64,000 nt of DNA, from positions 9,202,501-9,266,500 of the forward strand of contig CM032131.1 in the NCBI GenBank assembly GCA_018894105.1, read 5' to 3'. Of this stretch, positions 34,825-46,949 are shown in pieces. The notes under the pieces were generated by a model, which searched no databases, had not been told where the DNA came from, and saw only the letters and a program-made list of their open reading frames with translations. Origin of the DNA: Jacaranda mimosifolia. Taxonomy: Eukaryota; Streptophyta; Magnoliopsida; Lamiales; Bignoniaceae. A program made the position numbers and the translations under genes. Position 1 is the first letter of the stretch. The number at the start of each line of letters is the position of its first letter.

Positions 34825-35938
34825 CTCCTCCCCCCCTTAAAAAAATCTAGTCCCCAGATTCTTACTTGAGTTCTGGATGAACTTCGGTTAACACTGGTAC
34901 CTGTAACATTCTAGTTCCTTGTTGCCTCAATCATCTGTCATTTTAATACTTAAAATATCCTCAATTTCAGTTCTGATAGAGTGCGTGCTCATATTTAAAA
35001 GACCATAAAACCATTATAGCAACAAACAATTAACAACATCACAAGTTCACACTTACATATTATTTACATTAAAGAGTAGTCAAGTTCCAACTTAATATGC
35101 TAGATGTCACAACTTATCGTACATTCCCAAGCAACTAGATACAGGTTCACAAAAACTTAAACATACTAGGTATATATGTAACCCATACGCCTACTACTCC
35201 TTAAACTCCATCTGGGTTATAAAGCCAAAATATGTAGTATCAGACTTTCCTTCGACTTCCAAGAACTCAGCTAGAACCTTCAGCCACGTGTTTCCTTTTT
35301 CTCGCCGATGCTGGACCTCTCCTATTGGGGCAATTTTTCAAGTAGTGTTGATCACTGCCATAGCCTAAGCATCTGCCCTGTTTCTTCCAGCATTTCGATT
35401 CCTCCTTTAGGACCTTATTCTCTTTCTTCAAATCTTCCATACTGTCCTCAAATGCAATATTACTTGCGATGATTTCTTTCCTATATCTCCACATAACTAA
35501 ATTTTCCAGCCCAAAATCCACATTCTAAGAATCATATCCCTATATAGCTAAGATATCCCTTAACTCGAGCGCTTACATTCTAAATGATTTTCAATTCAAG
35601 CTTAATCTCAAGTAAGTCCGTCAACTCTAACTCCTCTAAACTTTCAAGAATAAAAGGAATAGAAGGATCAGGTGGTGGTATACCAAACTCAATTAGACAC
35701 AAGTCTTAATCATTCTGCGGTATATAACAATATCCTATAAGCATCATATAGTACTGAACTCATCTCCTAATACCGACTGATCAATTAATCTTCATTCGTT
35801 AAATCACGCAGGATCTTCTCAATGCAAAACACAATTAAAATCCATACTCAAACTAACCTAATCAAAAAAGGTCAGTCACAAATCCCAATAATACTCAAAT
35901 GCCTAGGTCACCGACAACCTAAGCTCTGATACCACCTC
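34825..35938 (-). other. internal region of the large gypsy derivative with gag zinc-knuckle remnant
   Basis: The only recognisable coding sequence is a minus-strand frame at 35521-35267 (84 codons). It is a charged, coiled-coil-like stretch (FEDSMEDLKKENKVLKEE) followed by RCLGYGSDQHYLKNCPN. This looks like a CCHC knuckle with its second Cys changed to Tyr, then a basic end. No protease, reverse transcriptase or integrase remains. The rest is non-coding. Confidence 0.7.
35923..35934 (-). other. tRNA-Met primer-binding site of the large gypsy derivative
   Basis: The minus strand reads TGGTATCAGAGC, an exact match to the usual plant site, four bases inside the LTR. Confidence 0.85.
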
Positions 35939-38900
35939 TGTATCACCCCCGCTCAGGATAGCACCTAAGTCGAGGCACCACTCAGTTCAATCTTAAATTG
36001 AACCTACAATTCAATTAATAGACCCAAAAGATTTCAAAGTTAACTTATCAAAGCACTAAAATTTCAAACTTAACTGACTTAACAAACCATCGAGTACATA
36101 CCATGATTCACTTTTCTTACATTTAACAAAACATTTACATGCCTTAAGTCATTTACATCAACATGACATATCACAACGTCTCTAGAGTATACAAAATGTC
36201 CCAAAGGGACCTATAATCATATACAATCATTTTCTATTACAAAACGTGTTTGCCCATCTAGGCCTGGAGTTCCAGTTCATCACTTAAACCTTTCTGAGAA
36301 AATCAAGGAAATACGGGAGGTAAGTCCAAAGGACTTCATGAGGTATAATAATCATAGGCAGTGGGAATCTATTGGGGACGAATCAACTCAGCAGATCATA
36401 AGTTAACATTTAGAACAAGAACAATATCATATACAAATAATAGTTTGAGCATATAGGAATCTCTCATTCCTTATCGCTCCATGAATAGTATACAAACGAT
36501 CAGATACAGTCAGAGTCAACAAGCCCAAGTCAAACGCAGTTCAATGGAACTGGGTTGACATGCATATCACAATACCCTTATGACTCCATGATAATACAAT
36601 TGATCAACAATAACAACTCAATGGCACGAGCATGACAGCTCGGCAATAACAATGGCACAAGCATGATAGCTTGGCATACAGAACATGCTTAGGAGTATGC
36701 CTAGCATGTAACAGACAAACGGTAGATACCTAGGAGTATCCCCAGCATATCACAAACAAACAGTAGATACCTAGGAGTATCCCTAGCATATCACAAACAG
36801 ATGGTAGATACCTAGGAGTATCCTTAGCATATCACAGATAGATGGGCGATAGCTAGGAGTATCCCTAGCATATCGATACCTAGGAGTATCCCTAGCATAT
36901 CACAGACAAACAGTCGATACCTAGGAGTATCCCTAGCAAATCACAGACAAACAGTCAATACCTAGGAGTATCCCTAGCATATCACAGATAGAAGGACGAT
37001 ACCTAGGAGTATCCCTAGCATATCACAAATAGACGGTCGATACCTAAGAGTATCCCTAGCATATTGTTGGTACCTAGGAGTTTCGCTAGCATATCACTAA
37101 CATACAAACAATATCAATTAATTGGATTTGCCGACAAGGCATATCGATATCTAGGAGTCTCCCTAGCATATCGCTCACATACGAACAATATCAATCAATT
37201 GAATTTGCCGACAAGGCAATAGATAACATGTACAGAAATGTTGTCAAGGCAATACCATAATGATTAACAAGTACGATTAAGCTATCATGGCCATATACGA
37301 ACAGACAGGTATGCCGACAAGGCAAACGATAGCAAGACAATAACAGAAAATCTAGCGATACAGAATACAGACAATAGTTTTGGGGAACCTCACAAGGTTC
37401 AAATCAAGAGAACCTCATAGGGTTCAGAAATTAATAGCAACGATAATGAAAATCAAGATAGATATCAGATCAGCAGAACTTAACCAAGTTCAACGATAGC
37501 TATGGAATAAGCTCATATGAAGCAAGTGCCGATTGGCAAAACCTCATAGGAGTACAACAAATAATAGAGTGCGATAATCAAGTCAATATCAACCCTTATA
37601 GGGGTTTATCAAGAAAATCGATAGGTATAAGAAGTGCCAGATTGGCGGATCCTCACCTCTGTAGTCTTAGAAATATCATCACTGACTATTGGTCCGTGGG
37701 ACCCACTTCTTCGTCACCTAATCCAAAAGAATAAGTCCAAAGTCACGATCCTCATTCGATCATGTAATCGCATTTATAAAAATTAATGACCTAAAATCGA
37801 TACTTAATCGGCTAAATTGATAGCCTCAATAAAAACATGCTAATAGCGCCAATCTCGTTAAGGGAATATACAATTGGATCCTAATTCGTTCAGTTGATCT
37901 TGCCACAACATACTAAATCGATAACGATAGTCCAATATCCCTTAAAAATCCCAATTTTATCTCAAATTTATCACATGATAATACAAATTCAACCTTTCTA
38001 AACTTAGGACGGTATATGCATGATCCAAATCTTGCCACTTAGGTTCCAAATCCATAGAATTAGGGTTTTTCTCTTTCGATTAGCTCAATTAATCCCAAGA
38101 TTATCACGCAATAATATAAATCCTGACTCACTTGGCCTATAGTATACATGTATGTCTCAATTTTTCCAATTAAATCGCGTATTCTTTCATTAGTACAATG
38201 TATCACACGAATTTGAAAGTATATACATACACATGCATACAATTACAACTCAAATTCGGCCATTTACCCAATATCTTCTTATTAGAGCTTCGAATGCACG
38301 ATCAGCTTGTGTGCATGTATTCCTTGCGACGAGATAAAGATTCTGTCATGTCGCCGCTGCCGTTTGCCGTTGCCGGAGATACAAACACCACCACTAGTAG
38401 GTGCGTTTCAGCTCAACCAAGCAAACCCCCACTGTAATTTTGCCAAACACCTCCGGGAAAGGCCTCAATTGTAGCTCCGATCGCCAAGCACCACTACTTC
38501 CGCTGCTGAAGTTTTTGTTCGATTCCTCCATCCACGGTGGTCCGTTCGAAAATTTGAAAGTACTAGCGTGATCCTCAAGTTGATCCCATCAAAACCTACA
38601 CATGGGTTGCATCAAATAGTCGTCGAAAAATGGAACCCATCGAGCTCCATCGTGGTTGAATTTTTGGTCAATTTTTTCGGCCGTTTCACCGGTCTAATTG
38701 GGAAGAAATGGGTATATTTGTGTTCCTTGTTCAGAGAGAAACGTTTTGGTACCAAAAGAGATGGGTTTTGGTCGCCGGAGGAGGGAGTTCGCCGGAGAGA
38801 GAAAGAAGAGGGATTCGGTGGGGAAAATGATAGAAATGGGGGGTTGAAACGCAAAATCCCATTTTATAGAATTGGGATTTCTTTATTTGCATATTAACCC

Positions 38901-39204
38901 TCCCTAATATTTTATTCAGCTTTCAATTAGGTCCTCCAAGGTTTCCCAACCTTTCATTTCATCTCCAAACTTAATTAGTACATAAATTTGAACCCTTTAA
39001 CCTAAAATAATCACCATGTAACCCCAAAAGTTTCCAAGTTTGGTTCAATCCAATTTCCTCAAATTGTAAATTGACCCAAAACTTCTCATTTTCTTGCAAT
39101 CAAGTCATTTTCATCTATTTTTCGAGCCATAAAATCCGACCAATAAAAATCTTAATTTTCTAAATCCTTATTTTTTCGAAATACTGAATTTTAGGGGTGT
39201 TACA
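35939..39204 (-). repeat. 5' LTR of the large gypsy derivative
   Basis: Homologous to 31438-34824 and carries the same two tandem arrays with different copy numbers and small deletions. Its inner edge abuts a 4-bp spacer and the primer-binding site. Confidence 0.9.
36680..37175. repeat. 41-bp tandem repeat array in the 5' LTR
   Basis: The same unit as at 32247-32740, with members near 36728, 36769, 36810, 36919, 36960, 37001 and 37042. One shortened unit lies near 36851-36878. The difference from the other LTR shows the array changed after insertion. Confidence 0.88.
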
Positions 39205-39209
39205 ATATA

Positions 39210-40120
39210 CATATAATATTATAATATTAACAAAAAATAAAAATTCCAATTATATAGAAAAAATTATTTGAATTTTAAAAAAATAATAATATTTCACAAT
39301 TAGTCAATTATAAATAAATAATTTAATTAAAATAACATTTAGCATAAATTTAAGGTATTGTTCATTTCATGCTTCAAATATTCAACATAATTTAAGAGAG
39401 ATTAAATCTAATAAAATAATAAATTCAACACAATGAAAAGGTTGAATAAGTTGGATTACGGAAAATGTCATTTTCACTAAAATCCTGGTTGGTTGGGCAA
39501 TACTTAGCACAATTACTACAAAATAAACAAATCAAAATAATCGAGGAATACTCGACAACACATCTACAAAAGCTTCCTAATTTCGTCTCCACCTTCCCAG
39601 AGTTCATTCTCCGGTATCTTCTGTATAGGGGTTACACAGTGGTTGGAACAACTTGACAATTTAAAATAGACTTTTCAAGTATAAATCTAAATAAATAAAT
39701 CTAGTAAGCAAGATATTCGATATTTTAGCAAAATTCCAACGATTCGCCATAGCCAAGAATGGAATAATTTCTTTGAGGAAGAGGCGAAATAGAATCAACT
39801 TGAATTCGGGACCATATATAACTATTGCTTCATTAAATTTCAAGAAAATAAATTCATGTTTCAAAAAATTACGAGTCCAAAATCTTTAATGATCATCTTC
39901 AACTCTCAATTTCTTATTTTCACTTTTTTAATTTTTTTTGAAAAAAAGAAAAAAAAAAAAAAAAGGAAACTGATAGTTAGTTGGTCCAACCACCACCAAT
40001 TAAATCGATTTTTCACTAGGTCAATTAAATAATCCTGAATTTTTAAGTTTCAATTGAACTAGATATTGGATTTTGGTGATCGATTTGACTGATTCAATCA
40101 ATCGATTCGATTCAATTTTT
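39210..40120. other. right part of the hAT-like element, non-coding
   Basis: AT-rich with a poly(A)/poly(T) tract at about 39926-39965. Short open frames near 39425-39864 have no recognised motif. Confidence 0.45.
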
Positions 40121-40137
40121 AAAACATTGCTTATAGA

Positions 40138-40838
40138 TAATCAATTGTGTGACTAAAGAATGGAGGTTTCTCATATGTTCAATTGCTTGAGAAAGGAGCA
40201 GCATCTTATAATGGAATTTCCAAGTTTTTTCACACCGCGTAATGGGAAAAGTATTGATTGTGATTTATCAATGTTTGCTAAGAGAGATTTTTGGTCAACT
40301 AACTTATTCTCAGCTATTCTTCACAAGTTTGGAAAATGATTTGAGGAGCAATATTCGTGCAGGTACCAGACCATGAAGACCAAAAAGCAACCTAAAAAAG
40401 AAAAATAAAAATAAAAAAGGAAGAGAGGTTTGGTGTTTTGTTCCGCAACCTTTGATGAGGGTCTCTGTTTCTCGTATTATTATAACTAACAGTGTTGCAG
40501 AGGGGTTGAAGGGAAAATCCTGATTAACTTTAACTAATTGATTGCGTATCAAATTTCTCGTATCAGTGTTCACGCACTAAAGCCAAAGCCATTTTCATGC
40601 ACAAAAGGCTAAGAAATTTGGTGGATTCCTATAATGGCCCACAAATTATCCAAAGAGAGAGAATGAAACCAACTTTATTGTTGTTTCTGTTTCACCAATC
40701 AAATTTGCACTTGCAGATTGGTCACATTTGTCTTGATGGCCTTCATTTGGGGGGAAAAAAACGTGTTGGCAAATACTTCAAATTTTGTCTCCCATTCGGA
40801 TTTGTCATGTTATTTGCCGAGCTTTGAAGTGGGATGTT
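40138..40838. other. spacer, no gene recognised
   Basis: Several short overlapping frames (40310-40827) but no known domain, codon pattern or splice context that supports a gene. Confidence 0.45.
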
Positions 40839-41503
40839 TGTTGACATTAAAATTTATTGAGAGAAAATATTATATAATTCAACTAAATTGGCTATTGATA
40901 ATTGGATCTCAAATTAATGTCCATAATAAATTTAGTCTTTATAAAATATGTTAATCCAAGATGAATTACAAAATTCTTATTTATTGCGGATTAACTGATT
41001 CGATCAAAATATATTTAAATGTAGTCTATTAATAAATAAAGCTCATTTAAAGTGGTATTCAAGTCTAAGGGGAAAACTCAAGTTTCAAGTTATGAAACCC
41101 TAACTTGTACCTATAAAAGGAGGCACCTGGAGATATAATACACATCAAAAAATTCAAGTATCAAGCTAACAAGTTTTAAGCTTTTGCCGTGATGAAGTGC
41201 TTCAACCACACAACAACTCTACATCTTTTTCAAAGGCATCCAAATCCTAAATACCTTGATATCAAGGTAATTCATAATTTCATCCAATAAGTTTAAATAG
41301 AAGAGAATCGTGCGCAACCAATTTAAGAATAAGCATCATGCCATTAAATTATATTTTGGATCGAAGAATAAGAAAAATTAATCTTCAATTGCGAAGAAAA
41401 TTTTCAAAGATTGCAACCACTTTTGTATAGATTAAATATTCAATTTGTCTGTATTTTCTTTATCTTGTAATCTTTTTTTGTAGATACGAAATTTATGCGG
41501 ACA
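40839..41503 (+). repeat. possible solo LTR of a copia-type element
   Basis: Starts TGTTGACATT and ends GCGGACA. It contains a TATA-like CCTATAAAAGGAGG (about 41112-41125) and a T-rich, poly(A)-site-like end. Flanks ATGTT (40834-40838) and ATTTT (41504-41508) agree at four of five bases. No internal domain or second LTR is nearby. Confidence 0.5.
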
Positions 41504-41967
41504 ATTTTATTGATCATAATTAAAGAATTAGCTACAATACAATTGATTTAATATTAATTTGGAAAAATATAATTTTTTGACGTATAATTAAATAGCTCTA
41601 GTTTTTTAAAATACCAAATTTTCACTTATCAAAATATATAATTTTGGATGTTTTTTCTCAATAATATTTAAGTTATTTTTTGAATATATAATTAATTTTG
41701 AAATAAATTGTTTTTTTCATAAATTTTCTCTTTTTTCTAAATCTAATTAGAAGAAATTATACGCAGTCATCTGTTGATCTAAAATTCCTACACCTTTATT
41801 ATTAGGCATTCATATTTAGACTTTGATTAAAATAATAATAGAAATAAAATCAGATAGACTCCAAAATGGTAGAAGAAGATTCTACTACTACTTCAAAGTC
41901 AGATTTCAAAGTTTGAAAATGGTAGTTTTCACTCAGTCACATACATAGTGACATACGGTACCTCGTG

Positions 41968-42117
41968 AAATTTCCAAGATGCTAGCAGTAATTAAAGAAG
42001 TCGCATTCCTTATTTTTAAATTTCCAAGATGCTAGCAGTACTTAAAGAAGTCGCATTCCTTATTTTTAAATTTCCAAGATGCTAGCAGTACTTAAAGAAG
42101 TCCCATTCCTTTTTTTT
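41968..42117. repeat. 50-bp tandem repeat, three copies
   Basis: TTTCCAAGATGCTAGCAGTA begins at 41971, 42021 and 42071, an exact 50-bp step. Copies differ at only a few bases, so the expansion looks recent. It is non-coding. Confidence 0.92.
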
Positions 42118-44452
42118 TTCTAACTCATGAATTAGTCAGAGACTCAGAGTCGTTAGAGTCAATTATCAACAGAAATAAAATGTATGCACATATCTATAAA
42201 AAAATAAAAAATAAAAAATAAAAAATAAAAATAAAAAATAGAATACTATAATTTAATGGGCAACATGCATTTCATCCTATTAAAAATTTAAATTTTAGCA
42301 TATTTAAACCTCCTTAATTAAAATACTAAAAAGATATCCTCTCCTAAAACTATTACATTCATAAAAATGATAACAACGTTCTAAGCCATTAGGTGTAAGT
42401 GCTTTCTAGAGGTGGAATCTTCTAGTTCTTCCTATTTGACTTGAAAATGTATTACCTTTCTTTCAGTCGAGTAGAAATCAAGGACGGATTACCCCAACTT
42501 ATTTTATTTATTTATATACATTAAAATTTTTAATAATAGCTAATTTAGATTTTAAAAAATAAATCCTTTAATATCAATTAAAAACAATTAACTTTAATTA
42601 ACATTCATTAAGCTTTTAAAAAATTTAACTTTTCTTGTTGGGCCTTAAATAAAAAGTTGATTATTTATTAAATTAAATATTTTTTAATGAATGATTAAAA
42701 TTAAAATCAATTAATTTAATCTTTACCTATTTCAATTTTGTAAAACTCAAAATAAATTTTTAAGTCCCTATCCACAATCAAGTAATTAAATGAAAACAAT
42801 TAAGTTAGGTCATCATGGTACTTTTATTTTATTTTTGTAAGAAAAATGTTATAGGAGTTTAGTCAAAGAGAACCTTAAGGGACTTGCAAAACAATAAAAA
42901 ATTATCTTTTTGACTTCAACAAGATTGAGAAAAATAGATAAAAGTAAATGAATATTTAAAATTAAAAAAAAAATGATTTTCTTTATCTTCAACAGTTGCA
43001 AGTGAGAAAAAAAATTTCGCTTCAAATATTATGAAAAAGAGGATCAAAAATAAAATGAAAGGTGACTCTTTAGTTGATTGTTTAGTTACTTATATTAAGA
43101 AAAATATACTAAAAGCTTTGATATTGGTCCAATAATATATGAAATTTGTGATATTAAAGAATAAAGATCATTGCACTCAATTTCTATTGATTAAGATTGT
43201 GTATTTCAAATTAGTAAATTATAAAATTCATGTTTGAACTTTTATATTTTTATAACTTTTGCCCCCTATATTCTCATTTCTAGATCAATCATTGATAGAA
43301 ACTATTAAAGCAAAGGCAAGATGGTTTAGTGGAGTCCACCTTCTCTTTCTATGAGACAAAAGGTCCAATCTAATTTATTTACTACATCGCGAGGAGTTTT
43401 AATTAAGTTGGTTAGATATGTAGTTCGAATTCTGAAAAATGGGAGTAGGATTTGACCTATGAACCACCGAAGGTATGTCTAGTCGACGCCTACCTTTTCT
43501 TTAGAGCAATCTCCCATAGTTCTCAATGTGATGTACGAGTCCCTCAAAAACATGTTCATAAACGTAATGCTCATAACTTACAAATAATTGGAAAAAGTGC
43601 CAAAAATTTTACAATTTCACGGGGAAGGTGTTTCTTTGGTCTTTTTAAGAGTTTAATGCTAAAATTGAAATTTTTAAAGAGGTTAAACTATATTTGCCCT
43701 AAAAGAATAAGAAAGATGAATATTTATAAAAATTAACATAACCGCGACTTATATCAAACATAGTTCAAATATGCCTAGAATTGGATGGACTCAAAAAATA
43801 ATAACATTAGCTAAAAAAAGACAATAAGGTATTATATTTATCTTGTCCATTATAACAAAAAAAAAATTATTAGGATATTTATTATCGAGTTATTCCCTCC
43901 CAATCTGGCACTAGGTACTCACAAACAAGGATACTTCTTGTTGTTGTTTGTTGTTGTTTCTTTTTTTTTTTTTTTTTTTTCCTTTTTCCTTTGTTTTTTC
44001 AATACAAATAAGGATACATGATTTTCACCACTGTAGTCCATTGAAAATTTATGCAAGTGGTAAGTTTAAGATAATAATTTCTTCGTTAGGGAGCTACATA
44101 TATTTATTAAAACAAAAAACGATGAATAATATTCAATTTGAGGGTTTCTTGGTAACATTAAGCTGGGGAACTTATTTAAAAGTACCAAAATATATTTTTA
44201 TATTATGAATCAGTTCTTACCCACTATTTTTATAGTTTGAACTATTCATCCCAATTTTATTTGTTGAGTTCACTTCACATTCACTTGATTTGATCAAAAT
44301 GCATATATATATATATATATATATATCTTATTTTCTCTCCTTCTTCTTCTTCTTCTTCTTTTTTTTTTTTTTTTTTATTTGGTTTAAATACACACATGCT
44401 GTCTCTCATATGCACAATACTTTCTCTCTCCATGCTTTGCTCCCATGAATGA
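42118..44452. other. AT-rich spacer with simple repeats, no gene seen
   Basis: An (AAAAAT)n stretch lies at about 42190-42240, a long T tract at about 43960-43982, (AT)n at about 44303-44328 and (CTT)n/T tract at about 44338-44378. The open frames at 43452-43736 and 43948-44208 carry no recognisable domain. Confidence 0.5.
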
Positions 44453-44461
44453 CTCTCTCCC

Positions 44462-46596
44462 GAGAAAAATTACACTTTTAGTCCCATAATACAACTGTGT
44501 TTTCACTGTTAGTCCCAGAAATTGACACTTAACCACTTTTAGTCCAAATTTATAGTTTTTTTAACATTTTCGGTCCTCCACCGCAATTTTCCGTTAAATC
44601 TTTGACAAAAACTGTTATATATTTATAAAAGAGCCCCACAAGTTTGATTTATTTATAAAAGAACCCACTGACATTTTTACATAGAACTTTTAAGATTTGA
44701 TTCAATTACAAATAAACCCAAAATTTGCAACGAGGTCCTAATATTTTGCTGAATCGAAAATTTTTGAAGACTTGTTAACCTCATTTAATAAATTTATTGA
44801 CGTCATTCAAAAATTTATGTGAAAATTAAAAAATATCCTCAAATAACTGTTTTGATTATTTTTGAGGTAGAGATGCTTTTAGACCTATACGTAATATTGG
44901 TATTTGGTCATACCATTCGGTTGTAATTTTGACATTGTTTAAATTACTCATAATAAATTTAAATATATTTTATTATTAATAAAGTTTCTTAAATATTTAA
45001 TAATCTTTAAATTCAAGTTAAATTAAAAAATAAAACAATTTAAACCATAAACATACCTAAAGTAATTTAATCAAATTCAATTAAATTATTTATTTATTAA
45101 TTAAAAAATAAAATAAGTAAATAGTAGAAAAAAATCAAAATAAAAATTAGTTCGTCTTCTAAATAATATATTATTCCTAAACATAAACTCATTTTCCCTC
45201 CAAAATACTAAAAAAAAGATTCTCAAAATACTCTCTCCTATCATTTATTATTCCCAAAACTTTTCTATTTTTTAATATATATATATATACACATCATATA
45301 TATTTTTTTATTATTTCAACAATAAAAAAATCACTCAATTCCATTTTCATACTAAAAATTCAATAAAAAAGCAGATTTCACTGCAACAATAAAAAATATT
45401 TTCGCCCAAAATATTAACAAACATACCAAAACTCTTCAAAATCAAATTTTAACTATTCCCCAAAATATAACAAAAATTCTATTACATTCTCCAAAACAAC
45501 TTTCACATTTTTCAATCTCACTTCAACATTCATCTCCCAAAACACATATTAAAATCACACAAAAAACATAACCAAACATTGCATAAGTAATTTGACAATT
45601 TTAAATAAGTAATTTGATAATTTTAATCATCTTAATACAATTTAAATCATTTTGAATAATTTATTTTAATAAAATAAAATAAGTAAAAATAATTATTTTG
45701 AATAATATTAAAATTAATACTTAAACTAATACTTAATAAATTAATATAAATAAGTAATTTTTTTAACAAAAAAGTTAATTTTTTCTTCATCCCCCCCCCC
45801 CCCCTCCCAAAACCAAACGTAGCCTTGGCACCCCTCAACACCGCCCCCTCCCCCAACCCAGTGTCCCTCCCACCCCATCGGCCCTCCACCCCTTAGCAGC
45901 CCATAGCCGATCTAGCTGTGGCCAATGGCCAACAGGGCCATGGCGGCACCAAGCAATCAGCGGCCCCTGAACACCCCGTCCCCCTTCTCGTCAGCGCCGC
46001 CCCACAACACCCCCTGCTCCCTCTCGCCAGCGCCCCACCCCTAGTCATGCCGGCCGCTAGCCATTGTGCCAGTCGGCTACTAGCCTGGCCATGGCTGCTT
46101 GCCAAGCCATGGCCAGATCTGGCCACCTGGCCAAGCGGCCGCCGGGCCATGACTATGGCTAGCAACCTGAATTTGGGAGAGGGGTGGGGTGGGGGCGGGT
46201 TTTATATATATATAATGTACGTATTTATATATATTCATAATATATATATACATAGTATGTTTTTTAAAATATTATATATACATATATTGCAAATATATTT
46301 CATTTTAAAATATTTTTATGGAGAATTTAGTTTTTTTTTTTTGTTTTTTATAATTTTTTATAGTAAGGACAAAATGGACGTTTCACATTTTGTGGTTTTT
46401 TCCATAAATAAATTAATTTTGGGGGGTTTGTGGGTAATTAATCCCTTTTTTTTAACGGATTCCGTCAATACTTAACGGTGGAGGACCAAAAATGTTAAAA
46501 AAATTATAAATTTGGACTAAAAGTGATTAAGTGTCAATTTTTGATACTAACAGTGAAAATACAGTTGTATTGTGGGACTAAAAGTGTAATTTTCCC
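44462..46596. mobile_element. MULE C: Mutator-like element with perfect 9-bp target duplication
   Basis: The left end GAGAAAAATTACACTTTTAG and the inverted right end GGGAAAATTACACTTTTAG begin inverted repeats of at least 125 bp, rich in 'TTTTAGTCC' motifs. The direct repeat CTCTCTCCC lies at 44453-44461 and 46597-46605. The GC-rich core is at about 45790-46195. No transposase is present; open frames across the core are low-complexity. Confidence 0.92.
45790..46195. other. GC-rich core of MULE C
   Basis: C-tract, then repeated GGCCATGGC, GGCCAATGGCC, CCGATCTAGC and GCCGCCGGGCC motifs, then a G-rich border (GGGGTGGGGTGGGGGCGGG). Frames on both strands read as Ala/Pro/Gly-rich sequence with no known domain. 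Confidence 0.65.
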
Positions 46597-46605
46597 CTCT
46601 CTCCC

Positions 46606-46949
46606 ATGAACACAAAAGGCTATTCTTTTTTTCTTTGCTTTTCCACCATTAACAACATGTTTTTGATGGATATTTTGGTGGAGCTTTACCATTTACTGTG
46701 GTGGAAAAAGACAACAATCTATACTAGTAATAGAGAAATTGAGGATTCCTCTTTTTTCAAAGAAAAAAAGATTTGGAGTCTGAAGATGGAAAATCAAGAA
46801 GCAGCAGAAAAAAGTCTAAGAACAATCATTTTATTGCATATGTATAGTTGTATACAATATATGGACATACTGTGCTATTCTTTTAGTTCAGGAAGTAGTC
46901 ATGAATGAATGTTATTTTTCAATTATTAGGCATATGTACATTTGGAGTC
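46606..46949. other. short spacer between MULE C and the tandem array
   Basis: Contains an open frame at 46606-46908 that starts at the edge of the MULE duplication, with no recognised motif and no supporting splice or promoter signals. No other feature was seen. Confidence 0.4.

Larger units (their letters stand above)
31438..39204 (-). mobile_element. Large gypsy-type retrotransposon derivative with 3.3-kb LTRs and no pol
   Basis: The LTRs (31438-34824 and 35939-39204) start TGTA(G/T)CACCCC and end GGGGTGTTACA-like, the terminus common in chromovirus-type gypsy elements with long LTRs. The target duplication ATATA flanks both sides (31433-31437, 39205-39209), though the region is AT-rich. 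A Met-tRNA primer-binding site (35923-35934) and a polypurine tract (34825 onward, TTAAGGGGGGGAGGAG on the minus strand) set the direction. Only 1.1 kb lies between the LTRs, with a gag zinc-knuckle remnant. It would need a helper element to move. Confidence 0.88.
31295..40129. mobile_element. Possible hAT-type non-autonomous element, split by a large gypsy derivative
   Basis: The left end CAATGTTTTTGAAAATTGAA and the inverted right end CAATGTTTTAAAAATTGAA match over about 19 bases. CAATG fits the hAT terminal pattern. The 8-bp flanks CTTATATT (31287-31294) and CTTATAGA (40130-40137) agree at six positions. Without the inserted derivative the element would be about 1.07 kb. It contains no transposase. 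Confidence 0.5.

Noticed and set aside
43452..43736. 94-codon frame
   Set aside because: No recognisable motif, no promoter or splice context, mixed composition.
45918..46475. 185-codon open frame across the MULE C core
   Set aside because: It is Ala/Pro-rich from the GC core and then Ile/Tyr/Phe-rich from AT repeats; no domain, and it spans a composition boundary.
46606..46908. 100-codon frame beside MULE C
   Set aside because: Starts within the target duplication region, shows no domain, and matches random expectation in AT-rich DNA.
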